A stretch of 64,000 bases of DNA from Streptomyces sp. Root431 (GCF_001426585.1 NZ_LMEI01000001.1:363166-427165), one strand, 5' to 3'. Counted from the first letter of the stretch, positions 26,596-35,884 are shown. Program-made: numbers and translations. Notes: generated by a model from the sequence alone, not told the origin.

Positions 26596-27480
26596 CTACG
26601 CGCTCTTGGGCACGATCTGGATGTCGAGGTCGATGCTGATGCTGGACCCGACGGCCGCGATCCCCCGCGCGAGCATCGTCTGCCACGTGAGGGTGAAGTC
26701 CTCCCGGTGCAGCTCGGTGGTGGCCCGGCAGGCCCCCCGCGTCTCGCCCTCGAGCCCGTTCCCGAGGCCCAGGTACTGGGTGTCGAGCGTCACGGTGCGA
26801 CTCACCCCGTGGAGGGTGAGCGCGCCGGTCACGGCCCAGCGGCTGCCGCCCCGGTGCACGAAGCGTTCGCTGTAGAACTCCAGCGTCGGGTACGCGCCGA
26901 CGTCGAGGAAGTCGCCCGAGCGCAGGTGGTCGTCGCGCATCTGCACCCCGGTGTCGATGGAGGCCGCGTCGATGACGACGTGCATCGCCGACTGCTCCAT
27001 GCGGTCGGCGATCCGCACCGCGCCGGCGAAGCCGTTGAACCGGCCGTGGATGCGCGCGAGGCCGATGTGGCGGGCGGTGAAGCCGATCTGCGAGTGCGCC
27101 GGGTCGATCTCCCAGTCACCCGGCTCCGGGAGCTGCGGCTGCGGCGCGACCTGGAGCAGGACGTCGCCGACGCCGGTGTGTCCGCCCTCGGTGACGACGG
27201 CGCCGCCGTGGTACGGCGTGTACCCCTCGGCGGTGACCACGAGCCGGTACTCGCCCGCCGGTACGGTCGCGAGCGCCGTGCCGTACGGGTCGGTCTCCCC
27301 GCCCAGCACCTTGCGGCCCGCACCGTCACTGAGGACGAACTCGGCCTGCCGGACCGGTTCGTGTACGGGGTCGAGGACCCGGCAGCTCAGCACCCCCGCC
27401 GAGGCCGGGACCGAGAGACCGGCGAGCGGGCCACCCCGTGCGGCCCCCGCCGCCCGCTTCCCGAAGAGACGATCGAACAT
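26596..27480 (-). CDS. YceI-family protein with N-terminal carboxypeptidase-like domain
   Basis: Residues about 25-105 of the 294 form a beta-sandwich like the carboxypeptidase regulatory domain (VLSCRVLDPVHEPVRQAEFVLSD, ATVPAGEYRLVVTAEGYTPYHGGAV). Residues about 125-290 are a YceI lipocalin-like domain (WEIDPAHSQIGFTARHIGLARIHGRF, IDTGVQMRDDHLRSGDFLD, VTGALTLHGVSRTVTLD), a fold that binds isoprenoids or amides. No signal peptide is obvious. I used the ATG giving MFDRLFGKR, since the preceding frame is not conserved-looking. Confidence 0.88.
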   Translation of the reverse strand: MFDRLFGKRAAGAARGGPLAGLSVPASAGVLSCRVLDPVHEPVRQAEFVLSDGAGRKVLGGETDPYGTALATVPAGEYRLVVTAEGYTPYHGGAVVTEGGHTGVGDVLLQVAPQPQLPEPGDWEIDPAHSQIGFTARHIGLARIHGRFNGFAGAVRIADRMEQSAMHVVIDAASIDTGVQMRDDHLRSGDFLDVGAYPTLEFYSERFVHRGGSRWAVTGALTLHGVSRTVTLDTQYLGLGNGLEGETRGACRATTELHREDFTLTWQTMLARGIAAVGSSISIDLDIQIVPKSA

Positions 27481-27598
27481 TCTCCACGCACCCCCGCATG
27501 ACTCGTTCACTATGCAACGAAGTCGCATTCGATCACCATTGAGGTGTTCGAGGCAAACGAGCCAAGTGTTACCGAGGGTCCGAATTGAGAGCTCCGCG

Positions 27599-28396
27599 TC
27601 AGGGATTCGGCTTCGCGACGACCGGCAGCTCGTCGAGCACGATGCCGAACAGGTCGCGATACGCGTCCCGCACCTCCTCGTCCCCGTCGAAGACCCGCTC
27701 GACGCGTTCCCCGTGGGTGCGAGTGATCAACTTGCTGCCGCTGAGGGTGATCCGGCCCTCCTCCGTGAGCAGGGAGCAGATGAGGGACCGCGGGAAGTGC
27801 GAATCGGGCGAGGTCCGGTGGTACCAGGCCCCGGCGGTGAAGTCCGCGAGCTCGCGGGGCCGCACCTCCAGCCGGTACTGCGGCTTCCCGTCCCGCAGCA
27901 CGTCCAGATCGCCCGGCTCGCCGTCGGCGACCTCCTGGATGCGGAAGACACCGCCCGGGTCCTCCTGGTCCCCGCGCTCATCGAAGGCCAGCGGGTAGTG
28001 ACTGTGGTCACCGAACCCGACGTCGGCCAGCAACCGCTCCCCGTCCGCCGTCTCCACGAGGAGCGCCATGTGGTCGTACGGGATCCCGAGCTTCCCCTCC
28101 GAGTCGATGACGCGCGCCTGGAGCAGCGAGACGCGGTAGCCGAGCTCCCGCAGCAGGACCGCGAAGGTGGTGTTGATCTCGTAGCAGAAGCCGCCCCTGT
28201 GATCGGTGACCACCTTGTCGACCAGCGCCTTCTCGTCCAGGACGATGTCCTCGCCGAGATGGATCGAGAGGTTCTCGAAGGGCACGCTCAGCAGGTGCCG
28301 CAGATGCAGCTCCCGCAGGGCGGCGGCGTCCGCGCGGGCGGGCCGCTGCGCGCCGATCCGCGCCAGATAGGCACCGGCGTCCGGTTCGGTACTCAT
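27599..28396 (-). CDS. nat: Arylamine N-acetyltransferase
   Basis: NAT enzymes transfer acetyl or other acyl groups from CoA to arylamines and hydrazines. The catalytic triad is intact in the 265-residue protein: Cys71 in RGGFCYEIN, His109 in YDHMALL and Asp125 in LLADVGFGD. The N-terminal VPFENLSIHLGE block is also typical. GAGGGAG lies upstream of the ATG. Streptomyces NATs either act on xenobiotics or work as amide synthases in ansamycin pathways; nothing nearby suggests the latter. Confidence 0.94.
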   Translation of the reverse strand: MSTEPDAGAYLARIGAQRPARADAAALRELHLRHLLSVPFENLSIHLGEDIVLDEKALVDKVVTDHRGGFCYEINTTFAVLLRELGYRVSLLQARVIDSEGKLGIPYDHMALLVETADGERLLADVGFGDHSHYPLAFDERGDQEDPGGVFRIQEVADGEPGDLDVLRDGKPQYRLEVRPRELADFTAGAWYHRTSPDSHFPRSLICSLLTEEGRITLSGSKLITRTHGERVERVFDGDEEVRDAYRDLFGIVLDELPVVAKPNP

Positions 28397-28447
28397 ACGG
28401 TCGGTCTCCCTCTCCTCGGATGCTCACGACGATGATCACAGAGCTGG

Positions 28448-29716
28448 TCACGACGCCCCGACGGGGGTCGACTCCTCTTCCTTCACGGGCAGTTCACGCA
28501 TCCGCGGCAGCGGCGAGGGCAGCAGCCAGAGCACGGCGAGGACGGCTCCGCCGGTGGCGATCCACAGCGTCGGGCGCAGTCCGATCGCGGCGCCGAGCAT
28601 GCCTCCGGTGAGCGCTCCGAGGGGGCGGAAGCCGTGGTTGAGCATGCGGTACGCGCCCATGACCCGGGACCGTACGGCGTTCGGGATCACCGCCATCTGG
28701 AACGACCCCGCGGCGATGTCCACGATCATCACCGCGACGCAGGAGAGGAACTCCGCCACGAACAGCACCGCCACCACCAGCGGAAGCGGCCCGTCGGCCA
28801 GGGGTATCAGGAGCAGGGGCAGGGTGAACCCGAGGAAGCCGACGACGAGCGAGGCACCGATGCCGATCCGCCGGACGACCGCACCGCTGCACGCGGCCCC
28901 GATGAGGCCGCCCACCGCGCCGGCTCCGAGGATCAGGCCGAGCAGCCCGGCACTGATGCCGAGTTCGGCGGTCGCGTAGAGCACGAAGAGGGTGTGGAAC
29001 ATGTAGTTGAAGAACTGGACCGTGCCGGAGGAGGCGAACAGCGCGCGCATCGAGGAGTTCCGGAGCACCCAGCGCAGTCCTTCGGTGAAGTGCCCCTTGG
29101 CCACGGGGGCGGGCGGGGGTTCGACCGCCTTGATCCGGGCCAGGTATCCGGCCGACACCACATAGGTGAGGGCGTCGGCGACCAGGGCGAAGGGCGCGGT
29201 GAGGACCTGCACGAGGACACCGCCGATGCCGGGTCCCGCGAGCCAGGACATCGAACGGCTGCCGTTGACCAGCGCGTTCGCCTGGATGTACCGGTCGGTG
29301 GGGACGAGCGCCACGAGGAGCGTGGCGTTGCAGGCCTCGAAGAGCACGGTGAGCGCGCCGATCCCGAAGGCCACCGCGTACAGCTGACCGAGCGTCAACG
29401 CGTCGAGCGCGTAGGCCACGGGGAGGGTCAGCATGAGCGCCGCCCGCCCGAGGTCCGCCGCGATCATGGCGCGCCTGCGGCGGGCCTGTCGGTCGACCCA
29501 GGCGCCGAGCGGCATGTTGAGCAGGAGGGCGGGCAGGAGTTCGGCGGTCTTGAGCCAGCCCATCTCGGCGGCGTCGGCGCCGAGGATCAGGACGGCGGCG
29601 AGCGGGAGGGCGATGAGCGAGATCTGGTCCCCGACGAGCGAGACCGTCTGCCCGGTCCAGTAGCGACGGAAGGTCCGCTCGCGCAGCAGTGCCGGTATGC
29701 GTTCCACGAGGGCCAT
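28448..29716 (-). CDS. MFS transporter controlled by the neighbouring ArsR-type regulator
   Basis: The 422-residue protein has 12 predicted helices and opens with FRRYWTGQTVSLVGDQISLIALPLAAVLIL, which is typical of the MFS_3 (enterobactin-exporter-like) group; GAWVDRQARRRRAM is the helix 2-3 loop. The start gives MALVERIPALL, five bases after the regulator stop, so the two form one operon. The likely role is drug or siderophore-like efflux; the ligand is not visible. Confidence 0.9.
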   Translation of the reverse strand: MALVERIPALLRERTFRRYWTGQTVSLVGDQISLIALPLAAVLILGADAAEMGWLKTAELLPALLLNMPLGAWVDRQARRRRAMIAADLGRAALMLTLPVAYALDALTLGQLYAVAFGIGALTVLFEACNATLLVALVPTDRYIQANALVNGSRSMSWLAGPGIGGVLVQVLTAPFALVADALTYVVSAGYLARIKAVEPPPAPVAKGHFTEGLRWVLRNSSMRALFASSGTVQFFNYMFHTLFVLYATAELGISAGLLGLILGAGAVGGLIGAACSGAVVRRIGIGASLVVGFLGFTLPLLLIPLADGPLPLVVAVLFVAEFLSCVAVMIVDIAAGSFQMAVIPNAVRSRVMGAYRMLNHGFRPLGALTGGMLGAAIGLRPTLWIATGGAVLAVLWLLPSPLPRMRELPVKEEESTPVGAS

Positions 29717-29721
29717 CTCGC

Positions 29722-30351
29722 CTACTCCTCTTCTCGTTCTTCGTGGTGGGGGATGTCCTGTTCCAGGTGGGCGATCCGCAGGATGCTGATGGCCCGGGCG
29801 CCCTCGGGCCTCAGGGACGGGTCGGACTCGCGGCCCTCGTAAGGCCGGAGCAGTGCGTCGATCCGCTCTCCGAGGTCGGTCAGCTCCTCGGGGGTGAGGA
29901 AGAGCAGGGAGTCGCTGAACTGCTCGGCCTCCCGCCACTCCCTCGGCAGCGTGTGCCGGCGCTCCATGGCCCGGTTGACCCGCTCGAAGTACCGCTCGGC
30001 GACGGCGCCCATCAGTGCGTCGGCGGCCTGCGTGACCGTCGCGTCCTCGCTGTAGTCCGGCCACTCGGTGTACCGCGCGGTGGCCCGCCAGGGCTTCTCC
30101 CGCCCCCGCCCGCCGGGCGCCTCCTCCACGAGGCCGTACTTGGCGAGTATCCGCAGGTGGTAGGAGCAGCTGGCCACGGACTCGCCGGTCAGCTCGGCGG
30201 CCTTGGTGGCGGTGAAGGGGCCGGTGCTGCGCAGGAGCCCCACCAGGGTCATCCGCAGCGGGTGGGCGTAGGCCCGCAGGGCACGCGGGTCGGTGAGGCG
30301 GATGCTGCGGGGCTGCTCGCCCTCGGGTCGCGGTTCGCTGATCTCCGGCAT
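29722..30351 (-). CDS. ArsR-like winged-helix transcriptional regulator
   Basis: The 209-residue protein has an N-terminal HTH of the ArsR/HTH_20 type (RALRAYAHPLRMTLVGLLRSTGPFTATKAAELTGESVASCSYHLRILAKYGLVEEA) and a C-terminal alpha-helical domain of about 120 residues, likely for effector binding or dimerisation. It is the first gene of an operon with the MFS transporter. Its promoter is leaderless and overlaps two 11-bp direct repeats, which suggests autoregulation. Confidence 0.9.
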   Translation of the reverse strand: MPEISEPRPEGEQPRSIRLTDPRALRAYAHPLRMTLVGLLRSTGPFTATKAAELTGESVASCSYHLRILAKYGLVEEAPGGRGREKPWRATARYTEWPDYSEDATVTQAADALMGAVAERYFERVNRAMERRHTLPREWREAEQFSDSLLFLTPEELTDLGERIDALLRPYEGRESDPSLRPEGARAISILRIAHLEQDIPHHEEREEE

Positions 30352-30357
30352 GATGAA

Positions 30358-30399
30358 AAGGTATCTTTAGAAAGACTTCTTTACAAGCACTTCTTTACA
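30358..30399 (-). promoter_or_regulatory. Leaderless promoter and direct-repeat operator of regulator-MFS operon
   Basis: On the minus strand TTGTAA and TACCTT are 17 bases apart, and TACCTT lies six bases before the ATG. Two perfect copies of ACTTCTTTACA (30375-30385 and 30389-30399, plus strand) overlap and precede the -35. The AT-rich site stands out from its surroundings. Confidence 0.65.
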
Positions 30400-30463
30400 T
30401 GAGGATCGCCCTCCCACCCGAACGGCTCATCCCGATGGCTCGCCCTCCCCTCCGATGGCCGAC

Positions 30464-32944
30464 TCACCGCCCCCTCGGCACGGCCACGAGCCCGCGCCCC
30501 GCCCCCACCACCGCGATCGCCCCGTCCCGGTCGGTCCGCAACACCCGCGCCCCGCCCGCCCGCAGCGCCTCCACGGTCCGCGGTGCCGGATGTCCATACG
30601 GGTTGTCGCTTCCCGCCGAGACCAGCGCGAGTCGCGGTCGCGCCGCCCGTATCAGCCCCGGATCCTGGTGCGCGGACCCGTGATGGGCGACCTTCAGCAC
30701 GTCCACCGGCCCCAGCCCCGGACTGCTCCTCAACAGCGCACGCTGAGCCGGTGGTTCGAGGTCGCCCAGGAGCAACAGACTCAACCCTCCGGCGGCGCGG
30801 ACGAGGAGGGTGACGCTGGCGTCGTTCGCCCCGCCTGCCAATCCGCCGGAACCCGCCGGCGGCCACAACACCCGCCACTCCAGGGCCCCGACCCTCCGCT
30901 GCTCCCCCGGCACCGCACGGACCAGCGGAACCCGCGCGGCGGCCGCCGTCCGCCGCACGAACGCGGCCTGCGCGGGCGGCTCTTCGAGCCCCGTGGTCTG
31001 GATCGCCCCCACCGACCGCCCCCGCAACACCCCCGTCAGCCCGGCCACATGGTCGGCGTGGAAGTGCGTGAGCACCAGCAGGGGCACCCGCCGCACCCCG
31101 AGCTCCCGCAGACAACGGTCCACCGGTACGGGATCGGGCCCCGCGTCCACCACGACGGCCGCGTCACCGCCCGCCGCCAGCACCGTCGCGTCCCCCTGCC
31201 CCACCTGGCACATCGCGAACACCCAGCCCGGCGGCGGCCACCCGGTGGCCCACCTCGTCAACGGCACGGGCCGTACGACGACAAGGAAGAGCAGCGCCGC
31301 GACAACGGCGGCGATCCACCCCCGGTACGGCAGTCTGCGCGCCCCGAGCAGGACGAGTCCCGTGAGCAGCGCCAGGGCAAGACCGCCCCACCACCCGTCG
31401 GGCCAGGCCAGCTGAGCCCCCGGCAGCTCCCCGCCCGCGCGGGCCACCCCCGCGATCCACCCGGCCGGCCACCCCGCCAACCACGCGGCCCCCACGGCGG
31501 CCGGCTCCCAGACCTGCGCCAGGGCGAGCGCGGCGAAGCCGAGCACCGTCGCGGGCGCGACCGCCAGTTCGGCGAAGAGGTTCGCCGGGATCGCGACCAG
31601 ACTCACCCGGGCGGCGAAGACCACCACCACCGGTGCGCACACCGCCTGCGCCGCGAGGGCCGCCCCCAACGCCTCCGCGAGCCGACCCGGCACCCCGCGC
31701 CGCCGCAGCGCGTCGCTCCACCGCGGGGCGACCGTCAGCAGGGACCCGGTGGCCAGGACCGAGAGCAGGAACCCGTAACTCCGCGCCAGCCAAGGGTCGT
31801 AGAGCACGAGGACCAGGACGGCGGCGGCCAGCGCGGGGATCAGCGATCTCCGGCGCCCGGTGCCGATCGCCAGGAGGACGACGAGCCCGCAGGCCGCGGC
31901 CCGCAGCACGCTCGGATCTGGCCGGCAGACGACCACGAAGGCCAGCGTCAGGGCTCCCCCGGCCACCGCGGTCGCCCGCAGCGAAAGCCCGAGCCGGGGA
32001 GCGAGCCCGCCCCGCTCCACCTGGTGCGCCCTCCCGGGGCGCCCGATGAGAAGGAGCAGGACGACGGAGAGGTTGCTGCCGGAGACCGCGAGGAGATGCG
32101 TGAGGTCGGTGGCCTCGAAGGCGCCCCGCAGATCCGGTCCGATCCTGGAGGTGTCCCCGACGACCAACCCCGGCAGCAGAGCCCGCGCGTCGGGAGCGAG
32201 CCCCTCGGTCGCTCTCCGCAGCCCGGCGCGCAGCTCGCCGGCCGTGCGCTGGGGCGCGCTCGGCTGCCCGATGATCCGCGGCGGTCCCCCTCCGTCGACC
32301 TTGAGCACCGCGGCGAACGGATCGCCGGAGCGCAGCGGCAGCGCCAACCGGGCCCCGACCCGCAGCCGGGTCGAGGGGAGGAGCCGCAGCCACTCCTCCC
32401 GCCCCTCCCCCGGCGGCACGATCAGCAGCACGGGCGCGCGCGTCCGGTGCGCCGCGCCGTCCGGGCGCTCGACGCGGGTCACCTCGCCGTCGAGGACCAC
32501 CGAGACCGGCGCCATCGCGTTGCCCCGCACCTGTGGCCTGGTGAGCCGCGGATCGGAGGTGACGGTGACCTCCACCTGCGCCCGGCCGTACTCCCGCGCC
32601 AGAGCCGGTACGGGACCACGCCGCAGATCCGCCGCGTGCAGCCCCGCCGAGGCCGCCCCGGCAGCCGCGCAGAGCAGGACCCCCGCGCACGCGGTCGCCC
32701 GCAGCCTCCACCCGGGCGCCACCCGGGATGCCCCCGGAACGTCCGGTCCCCCAACCGAACCGTCGAACCGCCGGGCAAGGACCGGAGTCAGCAGGGCGAC
32801 GGCCCCCGCCAGACAGACCGTGACACCGGCCAGCGTCCACCACCCGGTGACGCCCACGGCACAGGCCGCGGCCGCCCAGGCCGCCAGCGCCAGGGGAACG
32901 AGCCGCAGATCGGCCGACCCCTCCGGCTCCCCGACCCGGCTCAC
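30464..32944 (-). CDS. comEC: ComEC/Rec2 family DNA-uptake channel protein
   Basis: ComEC forms the cytoplasmic-membrane channel for single-stranded DNA in natural competence. The 826-residue protein has a hydrophobic N terminus, an OB-like extracellular domain (DUF4131-like), the multi-helix Competence domain (TDLTHLLAVSGSNLSVVLLLL) and a C-terminal metallo-beta-lactamase domain with LTHFHADHVAGLTGVL. The GTG start overlaps the comEA stop by four bases. Natural competence is not established in Streptomyces, so the biological role here is open. Confidence 0.93.
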   Translation of the reverse strand: MSRVGEPEGSADLRLVPLALAAWAAAACAVGVTGWWTLAGVTVCLAGAVALLTPVLARRFDGSVGGPDVPGASRVAPGWRLRATACAGVLLCAAAGAASAGLHAADLRRGPVPALAREYGRAQVEVTVTSDPRLTRPQVRGNAMAPVSVVLDGEVTRVERPDGAAHRTRAPVLLIVPPGEGREEWLRLLPSTRLRVGARLALPLRSGDPFAAVLKVDGGGPPRIIGQPSAPQRTAGELRAGLRRATEGLAPDARALLPGLVVGDTSRIGPDLRGAFEATDLTHLLAVSGSNLSVVLLLLIGRPGRAHQVERGGLAPRLGLSLRATAVAGGALTLAFVVVCRPDPSVLRAAACGLVVLLAIGTGRRRSLIPALAAAVLVLVLYDPWLARSYGFLLSVLATGSLLTVAPRWSDALRRRGVPGRLAEALGAALAAQAVCAPVVVVFAARVSLVAIPANLFAELAVAPATVLGFAALALAQVWEPAAVGAAWLAGWPAGWIAGVARAGGELPGAQLAWPDGWWGGLALALLTGLVLLGARRLPYRGWIAAVVAALLFLVVVRPVPLTRWATGWPPPGWVFAMCQVGQGDATVLAAGGDAAVVVDAGPDPVPVDRCLRELGVRRVPLLVLTHFHADHVAGLTGVLRGRSVGAIQTTGLEEPPAQAAFVRRTAAAARVPLVRAVPGEQRRVGALEWRVLWPPAGSGGLAGGANDASVTLLVRAAGGLSLLLLGDLEPPAQRALLRSSPGLGPVDVLKVAHHGSAHQDPGLIRAARPRLALVSAGSDNPYGHPAPRTVEALRAGGARVLRTDRDGAIAVVGAGRGLVAVPRGR

Positions 32945-34044
32945 GGCCGGACCAGCGTTTCGAGGTCGGCGAACCGGCGCTCCCCGATGCCGTTGACCTC
33001 CCGCAGCTCGGCCACCGACCGGAAGCCGCCGTGCTCCGTGCGATGGTCGACGATGTGCCGCGCGAGGACAGGACCGACGCCGGGCAGTGTGTCGAGCTGT
33101 TCCACGGTGGCCGCGTTGAGACTCAGCGGCGCCCCCACCCCACCGGCACCGGCACCGGACCCGGGACCGATGCCGCCGACCGGCACCCCCGGCAGCCCGA
33201 CCAGGACCTGTTCGCCGTCCATGAGGACGCGGGCCCGGTTGATCCCGGTGAGATCGGCCCCGGGTTTCGCCCCGCCGGCGGCCCGCAGGGCATCCGCCAC
33301 CCGTGAGCCCGCGGGCAGGGTCAGCACTCCGGGCCTGCGCACCTTGCCACCGACGTCGACGACCACCTCCGGCCCACCCGCTCCGGCCGCCCCACCCGCT
33401 CCCGGCGCCGCCGGACCCGACTCCTTCCCCGGCCCGGCCCCCGCCACGGATGTGGCGGGTGTGGCCGCCTCAGGGGCGGCACGGACGATCTCGGGGGCAC
33501 GGACCGGCTCCGGCCGCCCCGTCCAGAAGTACCCGCCCGCGAGGCCCGCGGCGACGAGCAGAATCACGGTCAGCGCGGCGAGCGCCCTCGGTTCGAGCCC
33601 ACACCGCGTCTGCACCCACAGCGGAGTCCGCTCCCGCAGCGCCGCCGCCAGCCGCCCCCGGAGCCGTACCGGAGAACCACGCTCCGTCGCCTCCGGCGTC
33701 TCGGACCCGACCGAAGGCGCCGACGACACCGGCGGCACCGGAGATGCCGAAGGCGTCGGCGAGGCCGGAGGCGCCGGAGATGCCGAAGGCGTCGGCGAGG
33801 CCGGAGGCGCCGGCCCTGCCACCGGCGGGAACAAGGCGTCCCCCCGCGGCCGCACACCGGCCGCGGGCACCTCGGAGCCCCGGCGCACCCGGGCGCGCCT
33901 CCCGGCCCGTCCAGGAGGCCTGCCGCGCCCTCCCGGGCGGCTGCGCCCGTCCGAACCCAGCGCCCGGCCGGGCCCGCTCGTCGGAGCCCCGGGCCTGTCC
34001 GCGTCTCCGGTGGTGATCGATGCGATACGTGTACGAAGAACCAT
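32941..34044 (-). CDS. comEA: ComEA-like DNA-binding protein (SLBB and helix-hairpin-helix)
   Basis: The 367-residue protein has a basic Pro/Arg-rich N terminus, a low-complexity Ala/Pro/Ser linker, one transmembrane helix (LAALTVILLVAAGLAGGYFW), an SLBB domain (VVDVGGKVRRPGVLTLPAGSRVADAL) and a C-terminal HhH pair (LNAATVEQLDTLPGVGPVLARHIV, EVNGIGERRFADLE). ComEA binds double-stranded DNA at the cell surface. I used the ATG giving MVLRTRIAS, because TACCGT lies seven bases before it; an in-frame GTG seven codons upstream is the alternative. Confidence 0.9.
   Translation of the reverse strand: MVLRTRIASITTGDADRPGAPTSGPGRALGSDGRSRPGGRGRPPGRAGRRARVRRGSEVPAAGVRPRGDALFPPVAGPAPPASPTPSASPAPPASPTPSASPVPPVSSAPSVGSETPEATERGSPVRLRGRLAAALRERTPLWVQTRCGLEPRALAALTVILLVAAGLAGGYFWTGRPEPVRAPEIVRAAPEAATPATSVAGAGPGKESGPAAPGAGGAAGAGGPEVVVDVGGKVRRPGVLTLPAGSRVADALRAAGGAKPGADLTGINRARVLMDGEQVLVGLPGVPVGGIGPGSGAGAGGVGAPLSLNAATVEQLDTLPGVGPVLARHIVDHRTEHGGFRSVAELREVNGIGERRFADLETLVRP
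33738..33809. repeat. Perfect 36-bp tandem duplication inside comEA
   Basis: Two adjacent, identical 36-base units encode two copies of a 12-residue Ala/Pro/Ser peptide (PPASPTPSASP-like) in the linker before the membrane helix. The third unit is only a 4-base start. The duplication keeps the frame. Confidence 0.9.
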
Positions 34045-34051
34045 GCTCGTG

Positions 34052-34057
34052 ACGGTA
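34052..34057 (-). promoter_or_regulatory. -10 element of leaderless comEA-comEC transcript
   Basis: TACCGT on the minus strand, seven bases before the chosen comEA ATG. No ribosome site lies between. Confidence 0.5.
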
Positions 34058-34152
34058 GAGATCACGACCGCCCTGTGCGGGGCTCACCCAAGTCCCGTGG
34101 ACAAGACTCCCGTTGTGGATATCTCCGTCACTCTCGCGGGGGATGGACGCGC

Positions 34153-34998
34153 TCAGCGCGGCGAGACGACCACCGCGAGGAGCCCCGGGCCCGTGTGCGC
34201 GCCGATGACGGCCCCCACCTCGCTGACGTGGAGTTCCTCGATGCCCGGGATCCGCTCCTTGAGCCGGTCGGCCAGCACGGCGGCCCGCTCCGGTGCGGAG
34301 AGGTGGTGCACGGCGATGTCGACGGCGCCGGAGCCGGCCCGCTCCACGGCGATCTCCTCCAGGCGCGCGATGGCCTTCGAGGCCGTCCGCACCTTCTCGC
34401 GCAGCTCGATCCGCCCGCCGTCGAGTTCGAGGAGCGGCTTCACCGCGAGCGCGGAGCCCAGCAGCGCCTGCGCGGCGCCGATGCGCCCGCCGCGCCGCAG
34501 GTAGTCGAGCGTGTCGACGTAGAAGTAGGCGGAGGTCCCCGCGACGCGCTTCTCGGCCGCCGCGACGACCTCGTCGAGGGAGCCGCCCGCCTCCGCGACC
34601 TCCGCCGCGGCCAGGGCGCAGAAGCCCAGCGCCATGCCGACCATGCGGGTGTCCACCACGCGCACCGGCACGGGGGCGTCCTGCGCCGCGAGCACGGCGG
34701 CGTCGTACGTCCCGGAGACCTCGGCGGACAGGTGCAGCGAGACGATTCCCCGCGCTCCCGCCTCCGCCGCCTCGCGGTAAGCCGCGGCGAAGATCTCGGG
34801 GCTCGGTCGCGAGGTGGTGACGGGCCGCCGCTTCTGCAGGGCCTCGGCGAGCGACCGGGCCGAGATCTCGGTGCCCTCCTCCAGCGCGCGGTCGCCGATG
34901 ACGACGGTCAGCGGGACCGTCGTGATGGCGTGCCGCTCCCTCGTCTGGGGTGGCAGATAGGCCGTGGAATCGGTGACGATCGCGACATGCCGGGACAT
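34153..34998 (-). CDS. DegV family fatty-acid-binding protein
   Basis: DegV (FakB-like) proteins bind fatty acids for the FakA kinase or act as lipid carriers. The 281-residue protein has the family blocks IVTDSTAYLPP, TTSRPSPEIFAAAYREA, SGTYDAAVLAAQ, VVDTRMVGMALGF and YVDTLDYLRRGGRIGAAQALLG. No FakA-type kinase gene is adjacent, though one lies elsewhere in most genomes. It is transcribed upstream of comEA in the same direction, separated by 108 bases, from its own leaderless promoter. Confidence 0.93.
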   Translation of the reverse strand: MSRHVAIVTDSTAYLPPQTRERHAITTVPLTVVIGDRALEEGTEISARSLAEALQKRRPVTTSRPSPEIFAAAYREAAEAGARGIVSLHLSAEVSGTYDAAVLAAQDAPVPVRVVDTRMVGMALGFCALAAAEVAEAGGSLDEVVAAAEKRVAGTSAYFYVDTLDYLRRGGRIGAAQALLGSALAVKPLLELDGGRIELREKVRTASKAIARLEEIAVERAGSGAVDIAVHHLSAPERAAVLADRLKERIPGIEELHVSEVGAVIGAHTGPGLLAVVVSPR

Positions 34999-35005
34999 GA
35001 GCGGG

Positions 35006-35011
35006 AGGTTA
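35006..35011 (-). promoter_or_regulatory. -10 element of leaderless DegV transcript
   Basis: TAACCT on the minus strand, seven bases (CCCGCTC) before the ATG. Confidence 0.55.
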
Positions 35012-35115
35012 CCCGCCGGAGCCGCGGCGCGGCAGCCCGGCCCCCCGCCGGACGCCCCCGGCGTCCCCGGCGCCCCAGGCGCCCCATGCGCACTACGGAG
35101 CGCGGTGCCGTCGGA

Positions 35116-35823
35116 TCAGGTGGTGGTCTCCGGGCGGGCCGACTTCTCCCACGGGTACTCGGCGCGCCGGGGATCACGCGCCGTGATCGCCGGCGGCACG
35201 TCTCCGGCCGCCGGACCCGCCGACCCGGCGGGGCTCCCCCAGGCTCCGCCCGCGGCCTGCTCCGGCGCGGCCTCCGGGCCGTCCCAGTGGCGCAGGGCGC
35301 CCGCCTCGACGTCGATCTGGGCGCTCAGCGACGACAGGTCGTCCTCGGCGAACTTCAGCGCCCGCTCCCGGGCGGCCCGGCGCAGCGCGTCGGCCGACCC
35401 CGTGATCTGCTCGGTCCGCCGCGTGAGCTCGGGAAGCTGTCCCGCCACCCACGCCTTGTCGGGCTCGCGCTCGATGCGCTTGAGGTCGTCGTCCAGCTCG
35501 AGCCCGTGCGCGCTGAGCCGGTGGAAGAGGTCGAGCGATTCCTTCAGCGAGGCGTCCTCGCCGACGCCCGCCTGCAAGGCCTCCTGCGTGGCCCTCATCG
35601 AGGTGCGCAGCGAGAGCCGCAGCCGGGCCAGCTCGCTCGCGGCCCCGGCCTGGCCGAAGCTCTTGGCCCGCAGCGTGGTGTCCTCCACCGTGCGCCGGGC
35701 CTGGTCCAGAGTGCGGTCCACTCCGCGCTTGGCCGCCTTGGCCACCTTCACGGTGGCGTAGACCCCGAGCGCCACGAAGGCCAAGAAGAGCAGCGCCATG
35801 ATCGTGATAATCGCGGCTTCCAT
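35116..35823 (-). CDS. Membrane-anchored protein with a long helical domain
   Basis: The 235-residue protein begins with one transmembrane segment (IITIMALLFLAFVALGVYATV) directly after the start, so it is probably a type-II-like anchor with the rest cytoplasmic. Residues 35-185 are charged and rich in Leu/Glu/Arg, as in a helical bundle or coiled coil (ELARLRLSLRTSMRATQEAL, RRTEQITGSADALRRAARERAL). The C-terminal 45 residues are Pro/Gly-rich. GGAGGGG lies upstream of the ATG. I recognise no characterised family. Confidence 0.85.
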   Translation of the reverse strand: MEAAIITIMALLFLAFVALGVYATVKVAKAAKRGVDRTLDQARRTVEDTTLRAKSFGQAGAASELARLRLSLRTSMRATQEALQAGVGEDASLKESLDLFHRLSAHGLELDDDLKRIEREPDKAWVAGQLPELTRRTEQITGSADALRRAARERALKFAEDDLSSLSAQIDVEAGALRHWDGPEAAPEQAAGGAWGSPAGSAGPAAGDVPPAITARDPRRAEYPWEKSARPETTT

Positions 35824-35884
35824 GTCCGCCCCTCCGGCATCCGTCGAGTCCCCACGACTGTGGTTCTTCCACCGTAAACGGAAA

